A stretch of DNA of 64,000 nucleotides from Luscinia megarhynchos (GCA_034336665.1 JAPFBE010000013.1:16781056-16845055); one strand, 5' to 3'; positions 12,001 to 26,200 are shown, counted from the first letter of the stretch. Notes: generated by a model not told the origin, from the sequence alone. Program-made: numbers and translations.

Positions 12001-15000
12001 CCTGGCTGCCCAGAGCTGTCTCTGGCCTCTCCAGCCTCACCATATCCACCCACATGGATAACAGACAGGTGCTTGTCTGGGTGTGGGTAGCACCAGGTGC
12101 AAGGAGGGTCACTTGGCCATTCCTTGCTGTTGCTGTGGACCCTCCCCTGCTCCCCAGAGCTTGGTGCCAGTGAAGGAAGCCAGGCAGGCCATGGAGGAGA
12201 GCTGCTGTCACGCCTGGGTGGTGATGCAGCTCCTGCCTGGGGGCTGATGGAGGGGGAAGGCTCCTGAGATCTGGTGCTTGTTGTAGTGACCCCAGCCAGC
12301 AGCAAGCAGGGTATGCTGCAGCTTCTTCAGGGACTGTGGTCTCTGCAGGATTCATGCAGAGTACCTAGCCTCAAACCAACCCTGGGGGCTGCACAATAGA
12401 CTGAAGTAACACAGGCAGCAGCTTTCTGAGGGATGCTGAGCATACCCTCCATCACCCCAAGGAGCAAAACCATACTGGGACAGGTCTACCAGGCCTTCCT
12501 CCTGCTCTGTCCCTGAGGCAATGGGATCACCATCTGTGTTCCACTCTGATATGTCAGCACTAAACACCCAGCTTGTACATGACACACTTTATCTGCCATT
12601 CTGTACGCAGCCCATTGACACATGACAGTGGCAGCAGGACCTCCGTGATTTTCCTGATTTCTCCTGTTTATTCCTGGTTTCCACTGGCACAAGAGAAACG
12701 AATCATTGCTAGGCAGTTTTTTACAGAGTGACTGGACCAGCAGTGGAAGGAGAAAGAGCTCACATTTAATTTCTGCTTGAAAAATATCAGTGATGGAAAG
12801 ACCTTGTGCTAAACTTCTGTGATGCTAACTTTCACCCTGCTGGGATTAGTTTAGACCAGACAATTGAATAACCCTTACTATTAAGGGCAGATTTAAAATA
12901 TCTTAATCAATGTAATCATACACACAAAAATTTCAGTGTAGCTGTAATCCTCATTAGCACATGACACCATGCCTAATTTCACCTGCAATTACCTGGAGAG
13001 ACCATGTAATTATGCCACATAATTGCTTGTGCATTTTATGAGTGAAGTTGTGTGTCTGCAGCTCAGGATGATGTAGCTCCTTCATGTCAACCAAAGTCTT
13101 CTGGTGCATTTTCCACCATACACATAGTCTTGTTCTAAAAGCAAGGGTCAATAGTTGAAAAAAGTCAGCCAAAAGCACAAGAAAAAAAAAGTTAAACATC
13201 ATGGTTTAGGCAGTGAATTTTGCTTTAGGAAGTTAAGTTCAATTGGTGTAATTTATTGGCAGAAGCTTGTTTGGAACCTGTAAACTATTATAAATTATAA
13301 CTCTTATGGTTGTTATCTATCAAACCTCTTAATATGCTCTAGATTCTCTTTGAAGGCATAAAAAGATGGACAAATAGGAAATTCCCAGGCAGAAAATAAT
13401 GCCAGACCATGTTCTCAACTGTATCTAAATCTAGTCAGCACAGTAAATAGCAGGAATTACACTGGTGTCAGTTATAATTCCCAAATACATTGTGATAATG
13501 TTTCAGTTTCCACATAGGTTTACAATATAGACCTTATCATAGTTTACACTATGGAAAAGCAAGACTACCTCTAGAGGCCAGCTGTGTCAACTCTGGCTGC
13601 TGGACTCCTGCCCAAATTGTATAGGCAGTGCAGATATCACCCATAAAGACAAAAGGCCTGATAGGCCATTGCCTTGTATCTTACCCTGCCCTCTAACTGT
13701 ATTTGTTCAAACAGAAACAGGTATAAAATGCCACAGGTCCATTGCACTGGTCTGCAGTCCCATGTAGGGAGTGGGAGGAGAGTCTTACAACTGACTGATG
13801 CTGCATTAACTTGGCATTAAAAAAAAGAAAGAAAAAGACCTCAAAGAGAACTATATTAAAAATATATTTCATAGATCCTCACTGAAAACATTTTATTCTG
13901 GGTTAGCATCTTTTAATCATTTTATTGTTTCTTCAACAAGAAGAAAGCAGTTTTATAACAAAAGCTGTTAGAGAAAAGAATTCAGTTGGAATAAAACCTG
14001 CCAAGAAAAAAATGCAGTCATTCAGTAACACAGTGAAACGAAGTCAAATTCACACCATGTTTTCCTCATCCCAAACACAAGGTATGTGCCAAAACAAATT
14101 TAGGTGATTAACACACTCACCAGCAGTGCCAGGTCAGCTTTATTTTTAGTAAGTAACATAGTCCTAAAGTTCCTACAAAAGAAAGGCCTTTGCAGTGTGT
14201 GCAGGCTCAGCCCTAAACACATGGGACACAAGGTAAGGTAATGGACAGGCAGGCACCTGCAGAGTCTAATCCCAGCCACTGGCTCAGCCTTCACAAAATT
14301 CTGCAGCTCTGGTGGGTGCACTTTCCCTGGAAGGTGTGAGTAGCCCAGCTGCTCCTTGTGTGTCTTCTAATGGTTGCAGCTGCATCTTACTCTCTGTTGG
14401 GGCTGAGGATATTTGGACAAGATAAAGAGAGAAAATATACAAAGGAAATGCCCAGAGACAGAAATTGCTATACCTTGTCTGTATAGCATATCAGTTAATG
14501 TCAGCCTAGAAATCTTAACATTTAGCTTTGTGTACGGGCTCTTGATAGCCCATTAAAGAAGAGTGAAGTAAGATGAACCACCAAAAACTGCCTTTATTAA
14601 AAGGACATTGGGGGAATCTTAACCCCAGTGCTAGTCAGTACATTCTCAAAAATATTGGCAACATATTTTTAGAGACATAAAAATCTAAGGCAAACTATTT
14701 TGCAACTTTTTGGTGAATGTCTATTTATACTTATGCTTCAGGATTCCTGAGCAATTTTTCCCATAATTTAAATTACAATCTGTTTTTTGGGGTTTTTTTA
14801 ATAGCAAAAGCTGATATTTAAAAAGGCATTTTAAGTGTTTACTTCTTCAAAAATTTTTAAAAACATATCCAAGGTTCTGTTTTTCATGTAGAAATAAGGG
14901 TTTACAGTATCATACTGGATAAAGTTTACAGTGAAATCTCCTGTCACTAAATCTGTGGCAAATCCACAAGATCTATTTCATGCAGTAATTTGAATTTGTA

Positions 15001-15740
15001 CATCTCAAAGCCCTTGAGGAAAGGGGATGTAATCATCAACAGTGATGATCACAGCTGATGGGGAACCTCAGGAGATAAAGGGATTCAGTGAAGGTCATCC
15101 AGCACACCCAGGACCTGAACTGCACCCTGCTCTCCTTGGAGCTGGGCCAGCACTCCATCCCATGGGTGCTGCCCTGCTGCTGCTTTCACAAGTTGATATA
15201 TGTATTTTTTTGCTTCAGGTAGTTTGGGAGCTAGGAGTGCAGTAGATTGCATGCACATCCTCCCCACCCTATCCCATGGTGTCTTTTTTCCTCTCCTCCC
15301 ACATTTACTGTGTCTGTGATAATTTTTGTACCAGGATTTGCTGGAAGCAGTGATTGATAATGGGAAAGTACTCTGAAGGCTGTAATAAACAAAAGCTATC
15401 ATGTGGGTTTAACTGGTGTATTCATCACCTTGCTTTGCATAAAAACCCTGTGTTCAGCTCTCTTCTATCATGGGCAAACAGGTCATACCATCTCTTTCAT
15501 AAATATATCCTTTACCAGGCAGTGTTCCTTCCCTCATCTTCCTCCTGGAAGGTTGCTCCAGAGCCTTTCTGATGCAGGAGATAGAAGCTTTCTGTTATCA
15601 GCTTACTCACAGCTGACAAAACCCAAAACTAGACCATGAATTTCCACGCCAGCATTGCCCTTTGGGTTAAACATGCTCCCAAATTTTATGTGTCTCTGAG
15701 TGTATGCCCCCCATAAGCCAAATTTGCTATACTGAGCAAG

Positions 15741-15744
<4 letters not shown>
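9074..15744. other. No gene seen; single-copy non-coding DNA
   Basis: This is a long stretch without recognisable repeats or genes. A moderately GC-richer patch at about 11940-12560 carries overlapping frames of up to 141 codons (11880-12305, minus), none with a known domain. The segment 11440-11580 is AT-rich with well-preserved-looking homeobox-type TTAATTAAT words and is discussed as a possible conserved non-coding element. Other frames are 60-105 codons. Confidence 0.5.

Positions 15745-15820
<76 letters not shown>
15745..15820 (+). repeat. (AGAT)19 microsatellite
   Basis: The tract is 76 bases of perfect, uninterrupted AGAT repeats, 19 units in all, with no interruption that I can see. 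A long perfect tetranucleotide array of this kind is expected to vary in length between individuals. The minus-strand frame through it encodes a repetitive SIYLSIYL peptide and is not a gene. Confidence 0.97.
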
Positions 15821-15823
<3 letters not shown>

Positions 15824-18800
15824 TTGTCTAATGAATGCAGGGCAAAAAACCAACTTTCTTCTGCTCCTCTTATCTCTAGCTAAATACAATTTAGGTGGCT
15901 TAGGTAAGATATACACTGTGCAGTGGTTCTTGGCTCTGTTGTTCTGTGCATGGAGTGCTTAGATCTCCATGGGAGATGGCAAAAGGGAGACCTTGCAGGA
16001 GTTTGGGATTACCAAGATTGTCATCCTTACTCTCTGATTAGGATTTTTTCAGGCTGAATCAGTGTCCTTCTCTACCAGCCTGACACATGGATCCCTGTGC
16101 CCCCTGGCCTGCCCTCTGTGGGTCCTCACAGCAATTAAATGACACAGTCCCCCTAACGTGGTGCTCAGTGGAGACTTTCTGAGCTGACTTGGAGATCCTG
16201 CTGCCTTGAGATGTGCTCCAGATTAGTTCTGAGAACACTCTCCAGTCATTTCTCTCTCCTTTTCCTCTGGATGACCTAAGAGCCTGTGGAGCTCTCTGCT
16301 ATGACATTTCTTACAAACTCAGTATGTCTAAAACACAGTATTTTCTTTGAGAAATTTGCTTTTGAAGTTATTTGTTTTCTGTCTATGCCTTTGATGGACT
16401 TCTAGCTCTCAGTGTCATGAGCTGAGATAGAGGCAACTTTTGCACTGAATATCTGCAGCTCTGCATTGGAGATTTGTATACTTTTTCCTGACCAAATTCT
16501 ATGCAAGCAAGTGAATATATCTCCCTTATTTCTTATTCTACTGGATATTTCTTTGACATTGCAATGCTGATGATATGATTTACTTCTTGTATTCCTTCTG
16601 CTTTCTAATAGCATCCCTGAGTTGCAGGGGAAGGGGTTTCCAATTTGCTCTTTCAAACAACTGGCTATTCACCTCATGGTGTTGCTGAGCTCCCCTCCTA
16701 TCTTCTTTGTAGGCTCTTTGGATTCCACCATCAATTCTGTTTGGATTCTGCAAAACACAAGTATTGAACTGTAGAGTCTATGACAATATGAGCTCTGCCC
16801 TAGCAAATTGCTAAGAAGCTACAGAAAAAAATAAAATTTTGCTAAATTGGGATTTGCCTAAAGAGAAATTCAGGATTCACAAAATGGTGAATCAGAGGAA
16901 AACATAGACAGGCCTGCCTTCTTGTCCTAAAGAGGCTGGGAATTATTAAAGTGCAATTGTAATTTAGAATGGAACACCAACTTTCCAGCATAAATTCCTT
17001 GCACCTAGTATACAAATCTAAGCCAGCATTTGTCTGACTAACCCATCATCAGATCCTTGGTAGAAAACAGAGATTTGCTTTTGCTCTTTCTTTTCAATTT
17101 ATTGTTTGGCAGCATTACTAAGAGGAAGAATGAAAAAGGAAAAAAGGGGGAAAGGAAGAACACGTGTGAGAAGCAATTTCAAAAATACCTCAAACCATCA
17201 AAAGACACATATTCCTTTTAAAAGTAAAAAAATATTTGGGAATGAATAAAAAAAAATTCTGGAAAGCCACACTGCTGTTATGACAAGGCTATCAATCCAA
17301 GGTAGGACCTGTTTAATATTATATAGATACCTGTGGTTGTAGGTATCTCAGCTGCAGGTATGCACAGCTTAACAAGTCATTCCAGGCTTCCTCTGAGTCT
17401 ACAGAAGGCAAAACAAGCACATTGAGGCTGTGATTCATTGCATCTCCTGTAGGTCTAAAATAGGTGATATAAATCACATCTTCTAAGTATCTGATTCCTT
17501 CCACAGACTAAAGAAAAACTAGTCTAGATGTTGGTATCTATACCTTGTAGGCCTTTGAAGTGGAGTGGGTGTCAGATCAGACTCACAGTGTGCTTAAGGA
17601 GATTCAAAAAGAAAATCTGTGTGCAAGAAAAGCAATCAAATATAGGCAAGAAACATTAGGACAGGTAACTGAAGACATTATCAGGCTGATCACAGATTAG
17701 TCAGAAAAAAACACAAATTGCAAGGCATTGCAGCTTGCACCATCTGATTGTACAAAATGAGTATGATGGACATACTAAAGAGACAGAAGAACAGTGTTAG
17801 TAAAAGACTACAGAACAAGTATCTGTAATTTAGTCCTTGTCCACACATTCCTTCATTCCTGCAGCTGCACAAGAATTAACTAAAGTCTGAATTTGATCCT
17901 TTAGGACAAAACTTTGCATCTCAGCTGAACCCACAGAGTCTCTTCAGCTGATCCAATGCAAGTCAAACCACCTCACATCTAGATGGATTTAAGATGTTCT
18001 AATTCCAGTGAAGGTACAGTTTTTGATCTGTGTAAATCGCCCATGGTCAATTTTTGCCTTTACATTGGTTCTATTCTCATTTATTCTCCAAAAGGGGTTC
18101 TGCTTCTCTTAGGATGGTGGCACCAGACAGGTCCCTTTGGAAGGGAGAAGCTTTTGAGGTAGATGTCACATGGTCATAGAATCCACCGCTGAATTTAGCC
18201 CTGAGTCTGAAAAAATAAACGGGTTATTAATTAGAGAGTTATCCCGCAATTTACTATCTCACAAATAATAACCTTAGCAGGATTCTGGAAATATTAAGGC
18301 AAACTACCAGAATGTTTTTAAATGTCTTCAGATCATCTGCACAGATGTCATGTAACACACAAGTACAAGAAAGCATGAATTTATCTTAAGAGATTTAACG
18401 TTTTTTCCCCCAAAAAGTAAAAGTAGTCACAATAGATTTTCTTCCAGAAAATAATTAACTCAGTCTTAATTTGTGTTTCAGTTTGGACTACTGGCTGTTT
18501 CCTGTGTGCTCTTTTCTATAAAATTTCTCAAGGAATTTCATCATTCCAGAATGGCTGTTTTTTTTATTGGCACCCATTTTTCCAGAGTACTCTTTTCTTC
18601 ATGATTTGGCAACAGTTCTAGATCATTGATTGTTATTGACAGTGAGACTACTCCGTTTGTATGATTTTTGCAAACACTAGCTGCTATATATGTTGTTTAA
18701 AGTGTCAAGGTTTCCTCATATCCTCATGAAGTCATCCCATTCACCTCTTTAGGAAAAGGCAAGTCAGATCTGGCATTTGTTGCTCTCAGGGAGAAAAAGG

Positions 18801-20340
18801 AGAAATGGTAGCACTGTCTCGTTGTAATTCCTCTTTCTGATTTACAGCTGTCACTACTGAGGACTCAGGGGAGGTGAGCAAGGGCATCCACCCTCCATGT
18901 TATTGTCCCAAGGCTTCTTACACAAAAACTGTGATGCAACCTTTAATCAAAAATTATTTCTCACCAGTCTTTTCCACGATTCACCACTGAACTACAGCAG
19001 AACACTGTCAAGCTTTGGGCACCTTCTAGAGCATTTGTGAATCAAGGATTTCCATGGAAGAGCAAGGCATACTGAGGATGTGGGATCAACAGCCTGTGAA
19101 TGGAGTGGGAAGCCTGTGAAGGGCATGGCTGCCTGTGATTTCAGTGGATGGGATTTGGTGTCCACAATGGTTTCTCTGCTTCTCAGACTCAAACCTCCAG
19201 CTGGAATCCAGAAAATTGGATCTGTTTCTTCAGGGAAGAAGAAGAACAGCTTTAGAAAACAGACTAGGTTTATCAGCTGTAGATAACAGTGAGTTTTTTA
19301 TTATATTTTTCAACATCCTTGTTCATGAGGCCACCACAAGCTCTTATTAGGCACAGACCAATGGGCATGGGACAATTAATTAAGAGTCTCAGAAAGTTCA
19401 CCTCATCTCATTTAACAACCACTCTGATCACCACACATAGCTTTCTACTGGGGAAAGGCTGTAAATTATTAACAATGAAGAAAACAGTTGAGTTTTGAGG
19501 TTTTATCACTAGAAATTAGATTGCATTTTTCTTTAGTTAAAAGTTACTGAAAATAATAATTGGTTTTGTGTTGCTCAGATACTTACTATCAAGAGAATTT
19601 TCTTGCAGACAAGGCATCAATTATTTGGTGGCTTTTGCTCCTTTTAAATCAGCAACTGATAAAATTATTAGATGCAGAATCAGAGTAAGCTTTAAAGATA
19701 TGATCTACATCCTATGCACCTGTGCCTAAGCCAAATCGAGAAAATAAAAAAAATATCCCAAGGAAAGAATATACACAATGAGAAATAAGATCCATAGTTT
19801 ACTCTCTATTTTATGTCTCTGTAATCTTGATTAGTACTCAGTTTAAAGGACTAGAGCTACCATGACTCCTCTTGTGTTTTCTATTTTTTTTTTTTCTGTT
19901 CTCCATCTGGGAAGGATGCACTGGGAATACAGTCCTGGACCTACATTTCATGAAAATTGTTATAGCTCACTGAAATCCACAGAGCTACAATGCTCTAAGC
20001 TGCTAAGGATCTTTTCCTACATCTTATTTATATATTTTCAGGAGGGACATAATATCTTAGTTCATATTAAAGTGTAGAGTTCATCACAGCATTAATCTCT
20101 AGGACTCAGGCCTGCCTATCTTCTGTGATAAAGGAATTACATTCCTTCTGTTGGGATGATAAAAATCTACTATTCCCAGGAACGTGGGAACCTAAATAAA
20201 TAGATCATATCCTACTCTATGGTAGGAATTGGAGAGATGTGGCTGCTGACCTAACCAGCAAAAGAGATCTCTGGTGTTATTGCAGTTAAGATAGCAAGAC
20301 TCTGCTGGTACCACTCACAGGTGGTGTTGGTTTTGTTATG
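15821..20340. other. No gene seen; single-copy non-coding DNA
   Basis: The longest reading frames are about 84 codons (16402-16656, minus). No repeats, domains or RNA genes are recognised. Short A-rich runs occur near 17230-17260 and 19745. Confidence 0.55.
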
Positions 20341-20618
20341 TGTGTGTGGGATTGACCCTGGCTGGATGCCAGATGCCCACCAAAGCACTATCACTCCCCT
20401 CCTGCTCAGGGGAGAGAAAATAAAAGGAGAGGCTCATGGGTTGAGATAAGGACAGGGGGAGATCACTCACCTCTTACCACCATGGGCAAAACAGACTTAG
20501 GGGAAATCTACAATACCTTCCCCCTCACCCTCCCTTCTTTCCAGCCTCAACCTCACTCTTGATTTTCTATACCTGTAGCTCCCCTTCTACCAAAACACTG
20601 CCCCACAAACCTAATACA
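20341..20618 (+). mobile_element. Internally deleted ERV LTR
   Basis: The sequence opens with TGTGTG then ATTGACCCTGGCTGGATGCC. It continues through the block around 20400-20500 typical of a long passerine LTR (AGGGGAGAGAAAATA, then GGTTGAGATAAGGACAGGG, then GGGCAAAACAGACT). At about 20575 it jumps to what I recognise as the same LTR's far end (CTACCAAAAC, then CACAAACCTAATACA). The ends are TG and CA. The interior that fills the minus-strand copy at 36637-38645 is missing, so this copy has a large internal deletion. No clear target-site duplication was seen, and the exact start within the TGTGTG run is uncertain. Retroviral class is not assigned. Confidence 0.75.
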
Positions 20619-22594
20619 ATGCTCTAATGAAAAAAAAATTACAAGTTTTTACTGTTGTTGGGGCCATGAAAAATGTGTGGATCAAGTACGGGGTATCAAA
20701 AAAATAGCCACAATATGTATTGTAAAAAAAAAGTAATCATTTCCAGTAGGCAGAGTTCAGCCTTGTCACAAGATTTAACCCAGTCCATTGTTTGCTCCTG
20801 ATTTTTCCTGAAACCTGTCAAACATGGAGAGGGAACAAATAGTGCTCCCAGCTCAGAGGTTTGGTATCTGTCAGATTTCTCCCTTCTACCCTCTTTCTCA
20901 GGGACCTCAAACTGTACTAACAAGACACAGATATGTTAAGTAACCAGAGCAGTAGGTTCCCTTGTCCCAGTGGTTGACTGTGGAGCTATGGCCCAGTTGC
21001 TTGTTGGGGGCTGTATGACACAAGATCCTCAAGTGTTGGGAAAGCACAGGATCAGGAACACTGGACAGAATTTTCTGCTTATTTGATGGAAGAGGGAGGT
21101 ATGCTCTGTTGTGGTCAAAAAGCTGAATAATGTTGGTGCAAAGAAGTGGGTCTCAGGCAGTGGCTTGCAGGCATCATTGTGCCTTAAAACTGGTGCTAAG
21201 AGCAAAGTATAAATTGCCTGCAGCACATCACCTACTCAGCAGTTTTATCCACAGCCAAGTCACAGGTCTCTGGCTAAACCACTAAATATTCAGTCTCTTT
21301 TGAGAAGACTGTGAACAAATCTATGAAATTATCACTTTTCAAATAAATATTTATTTATTTTTAGACTCCTGAGTGCACTTTGTCTTTTACTGATATTACT
21401 TCACACTTCTAATGCCTGAAAGATTTCCATCTGTAATTACGAAGTGGAACATTTCTTTGTTACTTCTGTTTGAGTTTTATGGTCTGGATAGCATTTAGCT
21501 GTAGCGAGTGTCTGCCATTTCTATTCATTATTTACTGTTTATGTTACAACAGCAGAGTGTGAGAGCTGGACAGCTCATACATCAGGTGGATTTGCCAGAA
21601 GTGCATGTATAAAGCTTGTTGAGGACTCCTCCAAGTCCTCAGTGCCAGGAGCAAAGTTAGGATCCCTGAGCACACAGTGCACAAGCTGCTTGGAAGGAGC
21701 CACGTTGGGTGGGATCAATAGGATCCTTGAGCAGGGAGGTAAAAGTACCAGCCACAAGGTGGCTGCTGGAAAGGTGGAGGAAGAAGGAGTTTAAAACAAT
21801 TTAGGGTTTTCTTGCCAAACCATACTTTGAGAAATGCAGTCAGAAATACTGCTTTGCCCTGCAGGGCAATCCCAAGGGACAGCCATGGAAAAGGGACTTG
21901 GAGAAGGCAGGTAAATTATTTTCCCTGGCATGAACCGTGCATTTACCACTAGAAGTGGGAACAAAACGTAGCTCCTCACATTCCTGGCTCAGCACATTAC
22001 TCAATGACACTGTCCTATTTGCTCAGCTTTCCAAAATGGCTGTGCTCACCCTGCTGTCCCCAGCCCCCAAATGAAGTAACAAGCCACCTACAATATTTTT
22101 TCTGCCCTAGTTTCTTTAAAAAAAAAAATCACAACACCGCCAACCACTTTTGCACAGCAGTCTCGGTCGTCTTTCACTACTCTGGTCCATCCAGCCTGTT
22201 ATTTAAGTTCTCCCTGAAAAAAATCCCACCACTTTCTTCCACAGTGCCCACACAAAGTGAGTCAATGTTCTTTTCCATTCATCTCGGAGAGACCAGGATT
22301 GCATCCAACATATTTTCTCCCAAAAAAAAAGACAAAAAGGAAGAAGCATGGGTAAAACCACCAGGACATTCATATAAATCAGCTGAATAGTTGCACAACT
22401 GTGTTTCTACAACCCCTAATCTTCCTCATTCACACCCCTCTTACTATCAAACACACCATGTGGACCTAGGTGGTAACTATTCACTTTGTGCATAACAGAA
22501 TACTAAAAAAACCCAAACATAGTAGCAATTTTTTTCCCCATGTGGTTATGCTTTTCTTCCCCAGATGGGTTATCCAGTTAGAGCAAGAAAGTTC
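20619..22594. other. No gene seen; single-copy non-coding DNA
   Basis: An AT-rich piece with TATTTATTTATTTTTAG lies at about 21348-21364. The longest reading frame is 128 codons (22004-22390, plus), with a low-complexity lysine/serine character and no domain that I recognise. Confidence 0.55.
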
Positions 22595-22649
22595 CCCTCT
22601 CCACTCCTGTAGAAGTCTATGTCCCTCTCCACTCCTATAGAAGTCTATG
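22595..22649 (+). repeat. Two-copy tandem duplication, 28-bp period
   Basis: Bases 22595-22621 and 22623-22649 are the same 27-mer (CCCTCTCCACTCCT, G or A, TAGAAGTCTATG) with one mismatch, a G-to-A change. The close identity indicates a recent tandem duplication, probably by replication slippage. Confidence 0.9.
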
Positions 22650-23200
22650 GGAGATGGTGATTCCATCTCTGCACAGCTGTCAGAGTCACAGACCACACAG
22701 CCTCAGACAGCAACACAAAAGCTTAATTTCTGTGATACAGATTCATTTGTTTCTGTACTGTGCTTTCAGGATGTTTCATGTCAGCAAGTTTCAGACCTCA
22801 GCCAGACTTTAACAGCCCTGGTGTGTCTTCATGGGGCTTCTGATAGGTAGAAGCAACAGTTATCTCTATTTCACACTTAGAATGTTCTTTGTGCCTCTTC
22901 CTTCAGAAAACCAGAAGAAAAACAGGACCATCTTTGATTTCTGGCACGGAAAGACTGAGGGGGAGCTTCTGTGAGCCCCAGGGCCAGAGCTCCATGGCAG
23001 GCAGCAGGATGCTGGCTGGGGGAGCATCTCTGTGGAGTGTGACCTGCCTGGTGCCATGGCTCCAGGTCCTGGTGGGGGAAAGGCATCTGTGCCATGCCCA
23101 GCACAAGCAGGGGGCTTGGCAGGTACTGTTTGGCACACTACAGCTCTCTAACCTCCCCAGCACATAGCTGCTGGCTGAACAGCATTTCTGAAAAAAACCC
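22650..23200. other. No gene seen
   Basis: A GC-richer patch at 22930-23120 is open in several frames (90-106 codons on both strands). None of these carries a recognisable domain, and the overlap in all directions argues that they arise from composition. Confidence 0.5.
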
Positions 23201-23229
23201 CAAAACAAAACAAAACAAAACAAAACAAA
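23201..23229 (+). repeat. (CAAAA)n microsatellite
   Basis: About six near-perfect CAAAA units are preceded by an A-run and CCCC. It is a short simple repeat. Confidence 0.9.
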
Positions 23230-26200
23230 TCACACCCAAACACCCAACAAGCTGTTTGTTTATAAGTTTCTAAAATGTATGAATTTTAGGTACCCAACTT
23301 TTCTTAAAAAATACATTCAGATAAAAAAGGATGGCAGCGTAAACACCGAGATGTCAAGGCAGGCTGTTTCTCATCAGACTGTTCAGAAAACTTACATTCC
23401 ATTAAATTCCACAAAATCCTTTCTGTAGAAAGTTCCTGTGAAGATAGAGCTTCTTCCAGTTTTTGAGTAATTATTGTTGGTAATAATTTTTCAACTTCTC
23501 TGAAATTAAGTTGAATTGTACAAGTGATTTCAGTGAGACTGGGATTTGGACTCATGGTCTGGATAGCACTGGTTTTGACAGACACAGTTTTCCTGGTATT
23601 TCAAGAACAGTGTTGTTGTTGAGGTTTTCACAATTCAGAATAATATAATGCCAATTGTTTAAAAAAAAAGCTTAAAGCTGAAAATAATTTGCTATTTTTA
23701 AAACAAATACTCTGACCCTTTGCCTTTGTATTAAGTCACAAAGACTAAATAAATGTGAACCATTCTTCTGCTGTCAACAATTAGAGCAACTGTATGTGAA
23801 TATGCTCGAAGTTATACTAAGGTACAAGATATGGTCATGAAAACACAATGCAAAAATATTGTGCTAACTGATCACTTCTGCAGTTAAGAACATATTGCTG
23901 GATTTTCAGAGACAACACGCATGTGTTAAAGGAACTGATGTGCCACTGCTCTGTAAAATTCACCTCTGTGTAGAAAGCCCCATGCAACACTTCTGAAGTG
24001 TGTTTTAAGGATGAAGTCTTGCAGAAGTCTCCAACTGAGAAGGAAGATTTTATCCTGTCCCAGAAGAGACTTTAGGAGTGATAACCAACCAAAGAGTGAG
24101 AAAGCTCGCTTTACATAGTCTCTAGCCCTACAGCAAGCCAGGGAAGAAATGGTTTAAGAGTAAACAGGTCAGGCTTTTATCTTCTCTGACTGCCAGCTGG
24201 CTTCACCCAGTGGAGCACTCTGAGCTTTGCACTGGGTCTGCACGTTGGGTTAGCTCTGAAGAGTGAGTGAATCACAGGGAAATGATAAGCCACAACTTAA
24301 AAACAGAAGGAAGGAGTCCTGCCAAACAGGGATAATTGGCTGCAGGCACGAGCTTTCCCCAGTCTCCAGCTCATTCATTTCTGCAGAATGGCCCTACAAC
24401 AGCGTCAACATAAATTTGACATTCTTATGGCAAACCACCTCTAGGTGGAAGTGTTGACCCTGCAGACAGAGATGAGATCATAAATATCTATGTGACAGGA
24501 GTGATGACAACGTTTTTTTTAAAACTACTTTCTCTGATATTTTGCTTGAAATTGTAATTAGATGAGGTGCCCTGAGATTTATACACCTGTGAGCAGGTTG
24601 CAGAGCTCACTGGAGCCAGGAGTTTGTTTCTCTCTGGGCCCAGATCCAGTGACTATGGTTCAAAGAAGCACTTCAAAGGACATTAGCCTGGGAGAATGCA
24701 GCAGCAAAGGTGCATTTTGGGTTTTAAACACGTGCTTATGTGCAGTCCCCAGCCTCTGTGCTTGCCATCTTGACCATGTTTTGATTGACATTCCAGCCTA
24801 AATCTGTGCTTCTCAGCTTGTTCAGTGCCACAGAAAGTTTTGATTTTAACCGGACAAAACAGGAATGTAGTTGCAACTTTCTCTTTCCCTTTTCAGAGAA
24901 CAAATTGTGAACTTCTGACTGCATATTTGAGTGAATCATCCAAAGGATTAGTCCTGTACTTCAACTGCTGCAGATTTTAAGTTCGAGCTTAAGACTAGAC
25001 ACTGTTTCTATTACTGGTTTGTAGAGTGAAGGTGTCATTCAGAGGGGAACAGAAACCATGCTTCTCAGACTGATTTCTGCACAGATCTGAGAGTAAGATG
25101 GATTGTTCAGTTCACTGTCCCAGGTGATTGTGACACTTCTTCCTTTCTTTTCAGATACCTTACCTGCCCTTTGTCCTCTTAATGCTTTAATAATGGTAAA
25201 TAATTTCAGAAAGGTTTCATTTTCTTTATTTGTCTTTCTGTTTCTGTTTTATACTGAAACCTGATAAGAGCTTCTTTTGGGTTGGGCCAGTATTTTCATA
25301 CACAGCTTTATGACACTGGAGTACAGCTAAGCACAATTTTTCACAGGTATGTTTTATTTACTGTCAAACCCATTGTTTATATCAACTGAACCTGTCTCAG
25401 TGACCATTTGTCATGCAGCAGAGAGTCTGGAAGGGAGGTGAGACTATTGCTGGTACACCTTAGAGCTCTGTGGTCACAGCTTGTACCTACCTACAGGGAC
25501 AGTGGTTAAACTCCACTTTCCACCTGAGTGAATTTGCTTGTGTCTCTCCCACCCATCTGACGAGTGCCACAAATGCTGTACTGCCAGGCACCCTCAGTGA
25601 TCACTGCTGGTAGCTCTGCTCCTCAGTGTCTGAAAGAATCCTTCGGATTGGAGAGCAGGGTTAAGCTGAGAGCAAGGTTAAGCTGAAAGTGAAATACTGA
25701 TAGAATAACTTTGGGTGTGAACTCATGGCCAGGTAGTAGAGCTTGTGCTGAATGCTCTGAGCACTGCCTGAGCCTCCAGGAAGGGCTGTGCCATTAATGC
25801 AGCACCCAGGCAGTGCTTCCACCAGCACAGTTACTCCTCACTGGCTCCCAGAGAAGGACTGTTTAGTTTTCTCATCATCACCATCAGGTCATGCCTTAAA
25901 ACAGTTTCCCAGATGCCATTGAATTGTGTCCTGTAAAGGTGTTTGTGTGCATGTGAACAACCAAGTCAGTGAGACAACTGACTTCCATCCACACTGGAAT
26001 GAGGCCTTAATTAACCCAGGCATAAACCAGTATAAGTAATTTGTTCTTTGGAGGGAAATGGCCAAAAGAGGAAGAGAGAGAGCTAAGCCAGAAAGCAGAT
26101 GTTCCCAGAGACTGGTCAGCTCTCCAAAGAGAGGTGGGAGTTGCTGGACCCAAAATAAATATTTTATAGCCCACTTGTAAAGAAGGATATATCCTGTTTC

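Noticed and set aside
11880..12355. 137- and 141-codon minus-strand frames
   Set aside because: They are two overlapping frames of similar length with proline/serine-rich low-similarity peptides. This looks like a composition effect.
25130..25200. Strong acceptor TTCTTTTCAG followed by GTAAAT as a microexon
   Set aside because: Only 41 bases lie between the signals, and no partner exon was found. Such pairs are common by chance.
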